Assembly: GCF_001509485.1 (NCBI RefSeq)
Contig: NZ_LLZI01000180.1
Span: forward strand, 6,136-70,135
Length of the DNA: 64,000 nt
Direction of reading: 5' to 3'
Source of the DNA: Streptomyces sp. NRRL F-4489
Lineage (GTDB): Bacteria > Actinomycetota > Actinomycetes > Streptomycetales > Streptomycetaceae
In this document: piece by piece, positions 25,362 to 32,708 of the stretch
Layout of the letters: each line of letters begins with the position of its first letter
Numbering within the stretch: the first letter of the stretch is position 1
Notes under the pieces: generated by a model
Told to the model about the DNA's origin: nothing
Database searches by the model: none
Seen by the model: only the letters and a program-made list of their open reading frames with translations
Position numbers and translations under genes: made by a program

Positions 25362-25775
25362 TCAGTCGTGCGGGGGCAGGTGGCGGATCCGGTGGTCGGC
25401 GGCGTTCAGCGCCTCGTCGACCAGGCGGCGCAGATGGCCGTGGTGCAGTGCGTACACCGCGCGGCGGCCTTCCTTGCGGGTGGTGACGAGGCCGGCGAGG
25501 CGGAGCCGGGCGAGGTGCTGGCTGACGGAGGTGCGGGAGGCGCCGCAGGCTTCGGTCAGGGTGGTGACGTCGGCCTCGCCGGCGCTCAGGCGGCGGAGCA
25601 GGGCCAGGCGGGTGCGGTCGGCGAGCAGGGCGAGGATTTCGACGGCGGCCGCCAGCCGGGCGGCGTCGTCCCCGTCGTCGTTCCCCTCCTTCTCGTCGTT
25701 CTCGTCGTTCTCGGCGTTCTCGTCGGTTGGCTGCTGCGTACCGTGCGCAGGTGAGAGGTGCATGCGTGCGCTCAT
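25362..25775 (-). CDS. ArsR/SmtB-family metal-sensing repressor
   Basis: A 137-aa ArsR repressor. An acidic, low-complexity N-terminal stretch (TDENAENDENDEKEGNDDGDD) arises from repeated GAC/GAA-type codons. The winged helix follows: LADRTRLALLRRLSAGEADVTTLTEACGASRTSVSQHLARLRLAGLVTTRKEGRRAVYAL. The C-terminal helix carries H and D residues (HHGHLRRLVDEALNAADHRIRHLPPHD) in the place of the alpha-5 metal site of zinc/nickel sensors. It is divergent from a CDF metal exporter, its likely target. The start at 25775 has no ribosome site but lies 6 nt after a good -10 box, so the mRNA is probably leaderless; ATG 25763 is the alternative. Confidence 0.88.
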   Translation of the reverse strand: MSARMHLSPAHGTQQPTDENAENDENDEKEGNDDGDDAARLAAAVEILALLADRTRLALLRRLSAGEADVTTLTEACGASRTSVSQHLARLRLAGLVTTRKEGRRAVYALHHGHLRRLVDEALNAADHRIRHLPPHD

Positions 25776-25780
25776 ACGCA
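25763..25780. promoter_or_regulatory. Putative ArsR operator
   Basis: Interrupted inverted repeat TGCGT-N8-ACGCA next to the -10 element of the arsR promoter and 65 bp before the CDF exporter start. This is the expected position for autoregulation and control of the divergent exporter. Confidence 0.45.
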
Positions 25781-25781
25781 C

Positions 25782-25811
25782 ATAATGGGCGGATGGCGGG
25801 GTGCGGCACAA
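25782..25811 (-). promoter_or_regulatory. arsR promoter (leaderless)
   Basis: -35 TTGTGC (25806-25811) and -10 CATTAT (25782-25787) with an 18-bp spacer on the minus strand. The -10 ends 6 nt before the ATG at 25775, so transcription should start at or next to the start codon. Confidence 0.55.
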
Positions 25812-25844
25812 GCGGCCCCGGGCCGCGGAGGGTGTGAGGGTGCG

Positions 25845-26978
25845 ATGACGGTGAACGCGCGAGTGCCGGGTCCGGAGTCCCAGTCGCACGGGGGCGGTCC
25901 CCCGCACCGGCAGGCCCACGGGGACGGCACCCCGGAGACCCATGCGCACCACCACCCCCACCCCCACCCCCACTCCCCCGGCCGCTCCCGGGCGGCGCGG
26001 CTGCGGCACCGGGTCGGGCATGTCCTCAGGCCGCACAGCCATGAGGCGCGGGACCGGGTCGATCCGGCGCTGGAGAGTTCCCGGGAGGGGTTGCGGACGC
26101 TGTGGCTGTCGTTCGCGGTGCTCGGGGCGACCACGGCGGTGCAGGCGGCGGTGGCGGTGCTGTCCGGTTCGGTGGCGCTGCTCGGCGACACCCTGCACAA
26201 CGCCGCGGACGCGCTGACCGCCGTCCCGCTGGGCCTGGCCTTCCTGCTCGGCCGGCGGGCGGCCACCCGCCGCTACACCTACGGGTACGGGCGGGCCGAG
26301 GATCTGGCCGGGGTGGTCATCGTGCTCACCATCGCGGCCTCCGCGGTGCCCGCGCTGTGGACGGCGGTGGACCGGCTGCTGCACCCGCGGGAGGTGACGC
26401 ACCTGTGGGCGGTGGCGGCCGCCGCGCTGGCGGGCTTCCTCGGCAACGAGTGGGTGGCCCGCTACCGCATCCGCACCGGCCGCCGGATCGGCTCGGCGGC
26501 GCTGGTCGCGGACGGCCTGCACGCCCGGACCGACGGCTTCACGTCGCTGGCGGTGCTGCTGGGCGCGGGCGGGTCGGCGCTGGGCGTGCCGGCCGCCGAC
26601 CCGGTCGTGGGGCTGCTGATCACCGGCGCGATCGCGGTGGTGCTCAAGGACGCGGCGCGGGAGGTGTTCCGGCGGCTGATGGACGCGGTGGACCCGGAGC
26701 TGGTGGCGGCGGCGGAGGCGGCGCTGCGCGGGGTGCCGGGCGTCCGGGGCGTCGGGCAGCTGCGGATGCGGTGGATCGGGCACACGCTGCGGGCCGAGGC
26801 GGATATCGTCCTCGACCCGCGGCTGACCGTGGCCCGCGCGCACCGGATCGCGGTGGCCGCCGAGCACGCGCTGATCCACGGCGTACCGCGGCTGGCGGCG
26901 GCCACGGTGCACACCGACCACACGCCGGAGGACGGCGGGACGGATCCGCACGCGGAACTCGCCCGCCATCGCGCCTGA
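25845..26978 (+). CDS. Cation diffusion facilitator (CDF) metal exporter
   Basis: A 377-aa CDF transporter that exports divalent metal (Zn, Co, Ni or Cd) against protons. The cytoplasmic N-terminus is histidine-rich (HAHHHPHPHPH, later HSHEA), a metal-binding feature. Six membrane segments follow, with SGSVALLGDTLHNAADALTAVPLGLAFLLGRR (the H-N-A-A-D of the transport site in TM2) and ADGLHARTDGFTSLAVLLG (H-x3-D in TM5), then the C-terminal CDF dimer domain (GVRGVGQLRMRWIGHTLRAEADIVLD). ATG at 25845 follows GAGGGTGCG. The divergent ArsR repressor should respond to the same metal. Confidence 0.92.
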   Translation: MTVNARVPGPESQSHGGGPPHRQAHGDGTPETHAHHHPHPHPHSPGRSRAARLRHRVGHVLRPHSHEARDRVDPALESSREGLRTLWLSFAVLGATTAVQAAVAVLSGSVALLGDTLHNAADALTAVPLGLAFLLGRRAATRRYTYGYGRAEDLAGVVIVLTIAASAVPALWTAVDRLLHPREVTHLWAVAAAALAGFLGNEWVARYRIRTGRRIGSAALVADGLHARTDGFTSLAVLLGAGGSALGVPAADPVVGLLITGAIAVVLKDAAREVFRRLMDAVDPELVAAAEAALRGVPGVRGVGQLRMRWIGHTLRAEADIVLDPRLTVARAHRIAVAAEHALIHGVPRLAAATVHTDHTPEDGGTDPHAELARHRA

Positions 26979-27046
26979 CGGCCGTACGGCGGGGGGGGCG
27001 CACAACTGCCCGTACGAGCCGCGGACGCGCCCCGCCGCGGCCCCCG

Positions 27047-28105
27047 TCACGCCAGAATCGCCAGCAACCCCGCCCCGAACACCGCGTAGAACCCGGCGGC
27101 CAGGGCCAACCGCCCGGCGGTCAGGGACCGGGTCTTCATCAGGAGCAGGAGGTAGCCGATCGCCACCATGGTGACGATGCCGGACCACACCAGGGCGGTG
27201 TCGAAGTGCCAGCGGGTGAAGAGCAGTCCGAGGCCGCTGGGGACGGTGGCCTGGATCATCATGGCGCCGGAGATGTTGGCCAGCGCCAGCTTGGTCTTGC
27301 CCTGGCGGACCCAGATCACCGCGTTCATGATCTCCGGGAGTTCGGTGGCGACCGGGGAGAGCAGCAGCGCGGTGACGGTGGCGGACAGGCCGAGCATCGG
27401 CCCGATGGCGTCCAGCTGGTGGACGAAGAGCTGCGAGGCGAAGAAGATCACGACCAGGGTGGCCAGGGTCTGCGCGACCACCGCCCAGGTCGCCGGGGAG
27501 GCGGCGCGGGGCTGGAACTTCAGCGGTTCCAGCTCGACGCCCTCGTCGTCGTCCTCGTGGTCACCGCGGATCTCGCGCCAGAAGTAGACGGCGTAGACGG
27601 CGAAGAAGGCCAGGCCCAGTACGGGCTTGAAGGCGAAGGCGACCAGGCCGAGCGCGACCTTGACCAGGAAGACCGGCAGGAACCACGTCTGGTCCTTGGC
27701 CAGCCGCCGCAGATCCCGTTCGGAGCCGAGGGAGGCGTCGGGGCCGGGCGACGCGTCGGAGCCGGGCTCGCCCGGTGCGCCCGCCGGGACCGCCGTACGC
27801 CGCCGGCGCCGCTGGAGCAGCAGCATCGCGCCGGTCACGCCGTACGCCACGGTGGCCAGCGCCAGCGGGCCGCCCATCGCCGCGCCGACGCCGATGTTCT
27901 TGGCCTCGGGGGTGGCGCCGGTGGTGACCGCGACGAGGGTCACGACGGATTCCGGGAGGGCGGTGCCGAAGGCGGCGAGGATGGTGCCCACCGCCATCCG
28001 GCCCACGTTGAGCCGCTCACCGAGCCATTCCACGGCGTTGACGAACCACTCGCAGGAGAGGTAGATCGCCACCGCGCACACGATGAGCAGGACGAAATGC
28101 AACAC
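27047..28105 (-). CDS. Sodium/calcium exchanger-family cation transporter under a Mn riboswitch
   Basis: A 352-aa membrane protein with two inverted exchanger repeats. Repeat 1 has GTILAAFGTALPESVVTLVAVTTG (the G-T-A-L-P-E-S alpha motif) and repeat 2 has LSATVTALLLSPVATELPEIMNAVIWV. An acidic cytoplasmic loop (DHEDDDEGVELE) separates them. The family exchanges Ca2+ or other cations for Na+ or H+. The yybP-ykoY riboswitch in the leader suggests a role in manganese export or in Mn-dependent cation balance. Start GTG 28105 has AAAGG 12 nt upstream; the open frame runs further up through the riboswitch, which cannot be coding. It is convergent with the CDF gene, 68 bp apart. Confidence 0.85.
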   Translation of the reverse strand: MLHFVLLIVCAVAIYLSCEWFVNAVEWLGERLNVGRMAVGTILAAFGTALPESVVTLVAVTTGATPEAKNIGVGAAMGGPLALATVAYGVTGAMLLLQRRRRRTAVPAGAPGEPGSDASPGPDASLGSERDLRRLAKDQTWFLPVFLVKVALGLVAFAFKPVLGLAFFAVYAVYFWREIRGDHEDDDEGVELEPLKFQPRAASPATWAVVAQTLATLVVIFFASQLFVHQLDAIGPMLGLSATVTALLLSPVATELPEIMNAVIWVRQGKTKLALANISGAMMIQATVPSGLGLLFTRWHFDTALVWSGIVTMVAIGYLLLLMKTRSLTAGRLALAAGFYAVFGAGLLAILA

Positions 28106-28215
28106 GCTGATCGTCAGCCTTTCCGCTCCGGCGGGCTTCGAGGACGACCGGCGTGGGAGCGGCGGCACGGCTTCGACCCCGCCGACGCACAGCACAAAAC
28201 ATCGTCGACAAAGGG

Positions 28216-28320
28216 CCGAAGGTCTCGCCCGCCCGCACAGTGACTGCGTGGGCCCGGCCACCGGGAGCCGTGGGGCTCCAGTGTGTCGACGACCGGTTCG
28301 CGGGGCTACTCCCCTTCGCA
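28216..28320 (-). ncRNA. yybP-ykoY manganese riboswitch
   Basis: On the minus strand the leader reads CGAAGGGGAGTAGC at its 5' side and GGCGAGACCTTCG at its 3' side. These are the two most conserved blocks of the yybP-ykoY element, and CGAAGG/CCTTCG pair as P1. Between them are GTCGTCGACAC and two hairpins, one with arms GGAGCC/GGCTCC (around 28265-28285), as in the four-way junction of the class. The aptamer binds Mn2+. It ends 110 nt before the GTG of the cation exchanger, leaving room for an expression platform. Family members are known to control Mn exporters and P-type ATPases. Confidence 0.82.
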
Positions 28321-28466
28321 GCCACCCACCCTACACACCGCGGGCGCGCGGCCGCGTCAGCGGGCGGCGGGCCCCGGGCGGCGTCGCCCCGGCCGGAGCC
28401 CTGGAGCCGCGGTGGCGACGCGGCCGACTGATCGCCCCCGGAGGCGCAGAATGCTAAATATGGCGC

Positions 28467-31352
28467 GTGACGGAAAATTTCGGGCGAAAGGGCGATGACG
28501 GGCGTCGTCCTCGGCCGGGGCCGAACGTGCGGAGCGTCGCGGGGCAGGTGCTCGTCCTCCAGCTGGCGCTCGTGGTGCTGATGGTGCTGGCCGCCGGGGT
28601 GACCCTCGTGCTCCAGGCCCGGCAGGCGACGATGGAGGAGGCCGAGAAGCGCTCGGCGGTCGCCGCCCAGGCGTTCGCGCACGCCCCCGGCACCGCCGCC
28701 GCGATGGAGTCCGCCGACCCCACCGCCCACCTCCAGCCGCGCGCCGAGGAGGCCCGCAAGGAGGCCGGGCTCGACTACCTCGTCGCGTTCAGCCCCACCG
28801 GCATCCGCTGGACCCACCCGGACCCCAAGCTGATCGGCAAGCGCGTCCCCGGCGGCTACGGCCCCGCGCTCGCCGGCCGGACCGTCACCTCCACCTCCTC
28901 CTCGGCCTTCGGCCGCGCCGTCGACACCACCGTGCCGGTCCGCGACCCGCGCGGCACGGTCGTCGGGCTGGTCGCGGCCGGCATCAAGGTCCAGCGGACG
29001 AACGAGTGGGCGCTCCAGCGGCTGCCGCTGCTGATCGGCAGCGCGGCCGGCGCGCTGGTCATCGGCGTCGGCGGGACGGCCCTGGTCAGCCGCCGGCTGC
29101 GGCGCCAGACGCACGGGCTGGACCCGGCCGAGATGGCCCGGATGTACGACCACCACGACGCCGTGCTGCACGCCGTCCGCGAGGGCGTCCTGATCATCGA
29201 CCGGGACGGCCGGCTGGTGCTCGTCAACGACGAGGCGCGCCGCCTCCTCGGCCTCCCGGACGACGCCGAACGCCGCCGGGTCACCGAACTCGGCCTGGAG
29301 GCGGACATGGCCGCCCTGCTGGCCTCCGGGCGCGCCGCCACCGACGAGGTGCACCCGGCCGGCGAGCGGATGCTCGCGGTCAACATCCGCCCCACCGCCC
29401 CGTACGGCGGCCCCCAGGGCACCGCCGTCACCCTGCGCGACACCACCGAACTCCAGGCGCTGACCGGCCGGGCCGAGGTCGCCCAGCGGCGGCTGAAGCT
29501 GCTCTACGACGCGGGCATGCGGATCGGCAGCACGCTGGACATCGCCCGGACCGCGCGGGAGCTGGCCGCCGTGGCGGTCCCGCGCTTCGCCGACGTGGCC
29601 TCCGTCGAACTGCTGGAGCCCGTCCTGCGCGGCGAGGAGCCGGACGGCGGGCCCGGACCGATGCGGCGGCTGGCGGTCTGCGGGGTCCCGGAGGACTCGG
29701 CGGTCTACCGCGTCGGCGAGCGGATCCGCTTCGCCCCCGGCAGCCCCGTCGCGGAGGGCATCGCCGCGGCCCGCCCGGTCCTCGTCCCCGATCTGCGCGC
29801 CGAGCACGGCTGGCGGGCCGGGGACCCCGCCGACACCCAGCGGATCCTCGACAACGGCATCCGCTGCCTGATCGCCGTACCGCTGCGGGCCCGCGGGGCG
29901 GTGCTGGGGCTGGCGAGCTTCTGGCGGGCCGGGACGTCCGAACCGTTCGGCGCGGAGGACCTGTCGTTCGCCGAGGAGCTGGCCGCGCGGGCCGCGGTCT
30001 CCATCGACAACGCCCGCCGCTACACCCGCGAGCACGCCACCACCATCACCCTCCAGCGCAGCCTGCTGCCGCGCGCGCTGCCCAGCCAGTCGGCGCTGGA
30101 GGTGGCCCACCGCTACCTGCCCGCGCAGGCCGGGGTCGGCGGCGACTGGTTCGACCTGATCCCGCTGCCCGGCGCCCGGGTGGCCCTCGTCGTCGGCGAT
30201 GTCGTCGGGCACGGCCTGCACGCCGCCGCGACCATGGGCCGGCTGCGCACCGCCGTGCTGAACTTCTCCGCCCTGGACCTGCCCCCCGACGAACTCCTCG
30301 GCCACCTGGACGAGCTGGTCAGCCATATCGACACCGACGAGGCCGGGCCGGAGTGGACCGAGGACGCCGTCCCGCCGCTCCCGCACGCCCCGTACCGGCC
30401 ACCGCCCGGGCCGCCCGCCGGCCCCGGGGACGGCGACGGTCCGGACGGGAGCCCGCCGGCGGAGCCGCTGGACGAGTCCCTGGTCGGCGACAGCGGCACC
30501 GGCATCACCGGCGCGACCTGCCTCTACGCCATCTACGACCCGGTCGGCGGCTGCGTCACCCTGGCCCGCGCCGGCCACCCCGGCCCGGCCGTGATCCGCC
30601 CGGACGGAACGGTGTCCTTCCCCGACGTCCCGGTCGCCCCGCCGCTCGGCCTCGGCGGCGGCCTGCCCGTCGAGACCACCGACCTCGTCCTCCCCGAGGG
30701 CTCCCGGCTCGTCCTCTACACCGATGGCCTGGTCGAGGACCGCGACCGCGATATCGACACCGGGCTGGACCTGCTGCACCGCACCCTGGCCGCCGGCCCG
30801 CACCGCGACCCGGAGGAGACCTGCGCCGCCGTCCTGGACGCGATGCTGCCCGAGCACCCCAGCGACGACATCGCCCTGCTGGTGGCCCGTACCAAACTGC
30901 TCGACCCGGACCGCGTCGCCCAGTGGGACGTGCCCTCCGACCCGGCGGCCGTCGGTTCGATCCGCTCCGCCTGCATGCGGACGCTGGAGAGCTGGGGGCT
31001 GGCCGAGGCCGGCTTCACCACCGAGCTGATCCTCAGCGAACTGATCACCAACGCGATCCGCTACGGCGCCCAGCCCATCCGCGTCCGCCTGCTGTACGAC
31101 CGCGCGCTGATCTGCGAGGTCTCGGACGGCACCAGCGCCTCCCCGCACCTGCGGCGGGCCACCACCACCGACGAGGGCGGGCGCGGGCTGTTCCTCGTCG
31201 CCCAGTTCGCGCAGCGGTGGGGGACGCGCTACACGCCGGGCGGCAAGGTCATCTGGACCGAGCAGTCCCTGGACGGGCTGCGGCCGCCGGGCGGCCCCGG
31301 GGACGACGGTATCGACACCCTCCTCGACCAGTGGGACGAGCCGGCCCTCTGA
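28467..31352 (+). CDS. Membrane sensor with PAS, GAF, SpoIIE phosphatase and ATPase domains
   Basis: A 961-aa signalling protein. In order: TM1 (about 26-46), an extracytoplasmic PAS/Cache-like sensor (about 50-175, GLDYLVAFSPTGIRWTHPDPKLIGKRVPGG as in CitA/DcuS sensors), TM2 (about 184-205), a PAS domain (about 225-330), a GAF domain (about 345-515), the PP2C/SpoIIE phosphatase (about 525-805, with GVGGDWFDLIPL, GDVVGHGLHAA, LARAGHPGP and LYTDGLVE metal-site aspartates), and a C-terminal RsbW-like ATPase (ELILSELITNAIRYG, GGRGLFLVAQFA). It probably dephosphorylates anti-anti-sigma factors in response to a ligand. GTG at 28467 has no ribosome site, but TAAATA lies 6 nt upstream, so a leaderless mRNA is possible. 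Confidence 0.9.
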   Translation: MTENFGRKGDDGRRPRPGPNVRSVAGQVLVLQLALVVLMVLAAGVTLVLQARQATMEEAEKRSAVAAQAFAHAPGTAAAMESADPTAHLQPRAEEARKEAGLDYLVAFSPTGIRWTHPDPKLIGKRVPGGYGPALAGRTVTSTSSSAFGRAVDTTVPVRDPRGTVVGLVAAGIKVQRTNEWALQRLPLLIGSAAGALVIGVGGTALVSRRLRRQTHGLDPAEMARMYDHHDAVLHAVREGVLIIDRDGRLVLVNDEARRLLGLPDDAERRRVTELGLEADMAALLASGRAATDEVHPAGERMLAVNIRPTAPYGGPQGTAVTLRDTTELQALTGRAEVAQRRLKLLYDAGMRIGSTLDIARTARELAAVAVPRFADVASVELLEPVLRGEEPDGGPGPMRRLAVCGVPEDSAVYRVGERIRFAPGSPVAEGIAAARPVLVPDLRAEHGWRAGDPADTQRILDNGIRCLIAVPLRARGAVLGLASFWRAGTSEPFGAEDLSFAEELAARAAVSIDNARRYTREHATTITLQRSLLPRALPSQSALEVAHRYLPAQAGVGGDWFDLIPLPGARVALVVGDVVGHGLHAAATMGRLRTAVLNFSALDLPPDELLGHLDELVSHIDTDEAGPEWTEDAVPPLPHAPYRPPPGPPAGPGDGDGPDGSPPAEPLDESLVGDSGTGITGATCLYAIYDPVGGCVTLARAGHPGPAVIRPDGTVSFPDVPVAPPLGLGGGLPVETTDLVLPEGSRLVLYTDGLVEDRDRDIDTGLDLLHRTLAAGPHRDPEETCAAVLDAMLPEHPSDDIALLVARTKLLDPDRVAQWDVPSDPAAVGSIRSACMRTLESWGLAEAGFTTELILSELITNAIRYGAQPIRVRLLYDRALICEVSDGTSASPHLRRATTTDEGGRGLFLVAQFAQRWGTRYTPGGKVIWTEQSLDGLRPPGGPGDDGIDTLLDQWDEPAL

Positions 31353-31467
31353 CCCCGGTGCCGCCCCCGCGCGCCCACCGGATGCAGCCCGCTCCTCCCC
31401 TGGCTAACCTCGACCGAAGGACCGGCAGGACCGCCGGCGCGGCCCGGCCCGGACGCAGGGAGGCCCC

Positions 31468-31950
31468 ATGCGGAAGCTGCTCGACGCGCGCGATATCGCC
31501 CCTCGCCTCACCACCGGCGCGTTCATCCTGAACTCCGGGCTGACGCTGTGGGGCGCGGACCGGCAGACCGCGGAATCCGTGCACGGCATGGCCGCCACGG
31601 CCTACCCGTTCCTGGCGAAACTGCCCCCCGAACGCTTCACCCGGCTGCTCGCCGCCTCGGAGATCGGGCTCGGCGGCGCCCTGCTCGCGCCGGTCGTCCC
31701 GTCCCGGCTGGCGGGCCTGGCCCTGACCGGTTTCGCCGGCGGTCTGGTGGGGCTTTACCTCCGGCTGCCCGGTATGCGGGAACCGGGCAGCATCCGCCCC
31801 ACCCAGGAGGGCATGCCGGTGGCCAAGGACGTCTGGATGCTGGGCTCCGGGCTGGGGCTGCTGTGCGCCCGGTCGCGCGGGGCCGCCCCCTGCCGCTGCC
31901 GGCGCGCCCGGCACCACCGCGGCCACCACTGCCCGCGCGGCCGCCGCTGA
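31468..31950 (+). CDS. DoxX-like small membrane protein
   Basis: A 160-aa protein with about three hydrophobic segments (AASEIGLGGALLAPVV; LAGLALTGFAGGLVGLYL; KDVWMLGSGLGLL) and a conserved-looking segment LYLRLPGMREPGSIRPTQEGMPVAKD. It resembles short DoxX-like proteins of actinobacteria; function unknown. The tail is rich in Arg, His and Cys (CRCRRARHHRGHHCPRGRR), which is odd for a membrane protein and could bind metal or be a frame remnant. ATG at 31468 has AGGGAGG 4-5 nt upstream. It is convergent with the next gene, 18 bp apart. Confidence 0.6.
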   Translation: MRKLLDARDIAPRLTTGAFILNSGLTLWGADRQTAESVHGMAATAYPFLAKLPPERFTRLLAASEIGLGGALLAPVVPSRLAGLALTGFAGGLVGLYLRLPGMREPGSIRPTQEGMPVAKDVWMLGSGLGLLCARSRGAAPCRCRRARHHRGHHCPRGRR

Positions 31951-31968
31951 GGCGCGGCGGCCGCCGCT

Positions 31969-32433
31969 TCACGGCCGTCGGGCGGCCTCCCGGCGGGCGC
32001 GGAGGGTCCGGGCCGTCCGGGCCGCGCCCGCGCAGGCGGCTCCGGCCAGTCCCGCCGCGGCCAGCGCCCACAGGCTCGTACGGTCGGCCTGGCCCCAGGC
32101 CAGTTCCGCGCGCTGGTGGACCACGAAGCCGTCGAAGAACATCCAGGAGACCAGGACGACGGCCGGGACCAGCCGGAGCCGGGCCGCCGCGGCGACCGCG
32201 ACGGTCAGCAGCGCGAACGCGGCGAGCGCGAAGGGCAGCGGGGCGGCCCGGCCGGTGGCCAGCAGGGCCGTCGCCACCACGGCCGCCGCCGCGGCCCCGA
32301 CCGGCAGCGCGAGATCCCGCCCCAGGTCGTCCGGAGGGCGCGCGGGGCGCTCCCGGCGCGGGGCGGCTGACGCGGCCGGGGCGCGAACGGGGGCGAGGGC
32401 GGGAGGAGTCGGGGGGTGCTGGAGGGTGGCCAT
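31969..32433 (-). CDS. Small integral membrane protein of unknown function
   Basis: A 154-aa protein. After a proline/alanine-rich N-terminus of about 40 residues come four hydrophobic segments (ALPVGAAAAAVVATALLATG; LPFALAAFALLTVAVAAAARL; LVPAVVLVSWMFFDGFVV; LWALAAAGLAGAACAGAA), with VHQRAELAWGQADRTS between the last two. The four-helix layout recalls DUF4118/KdpD membrane domains, but without a kinase; this is a weak guess. ATG at 32433 has a perfect AGGAGGT 5 nt upstream. It is divergent from the APC transporter across 275 bp, so they may share control. Confidence 0.65.
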   Translation of the reverse strand: MATLQHPPTPPALAPVRAPAASAAPRRERPARPPDDLGRDLALPVGAAAAAVVATALLATGRAAPLPFALAAFALLTVAVAAAARLRLVPAVVLVSWMFFDGFVVHQRAELAWGQADRTSLWALAAAGLAGAACAGAARTARTLRARREAARRP

Positions 32434-32708
32434 GGGGACACCTCCTGGGGTGGCCCGGGCGCGGGGCTCCGGTGGGGTGGGGACCGTCTGGTGCCAGCGT
32501 GCGCGCGGCGGGGCGCCGGTGGCCGGTTCGGCGGGGACCTTGACGCGGTGTGTACGGCGGGCGGGGGCTTTCTGACGCGTTCCTGACGCGGGGGCCCGGC
32601 GCCGGATGGTTCCGTCAGGCGCCCCTGGGGGCGGGGAGTGCGGGGTACGTGTTGCATACTCGCTCCTCGTTGCTCCGGATGACTGAACGATCGGCAGGAC
32701 GTGGCCGC

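Noticed and set aside
28017..31148. A 1043-codon minus-strand open frame and other long frames (8306-11023 plus, 26102-28243 plus, 32205-34670 minus)
   Set aside because: All lie antisense or out of frame to genes with clear motifs, and encode repetitive Arg/Gly/Pro/Asp-rich sequence.
31859..31950. Frameshift explaining the Arg/His/Cys-rich tail of the small DoxX-like protein
   Set aside because: The other frames here give no better continuation of the membrane protein, so I keep the tail as read, with lower confidence.
32434..32708. ydaO (c-di-AMP) riboswitch before the APC transporter
   Set aside because: The conserved blocks of the class are not present in the 275-bp spacer.
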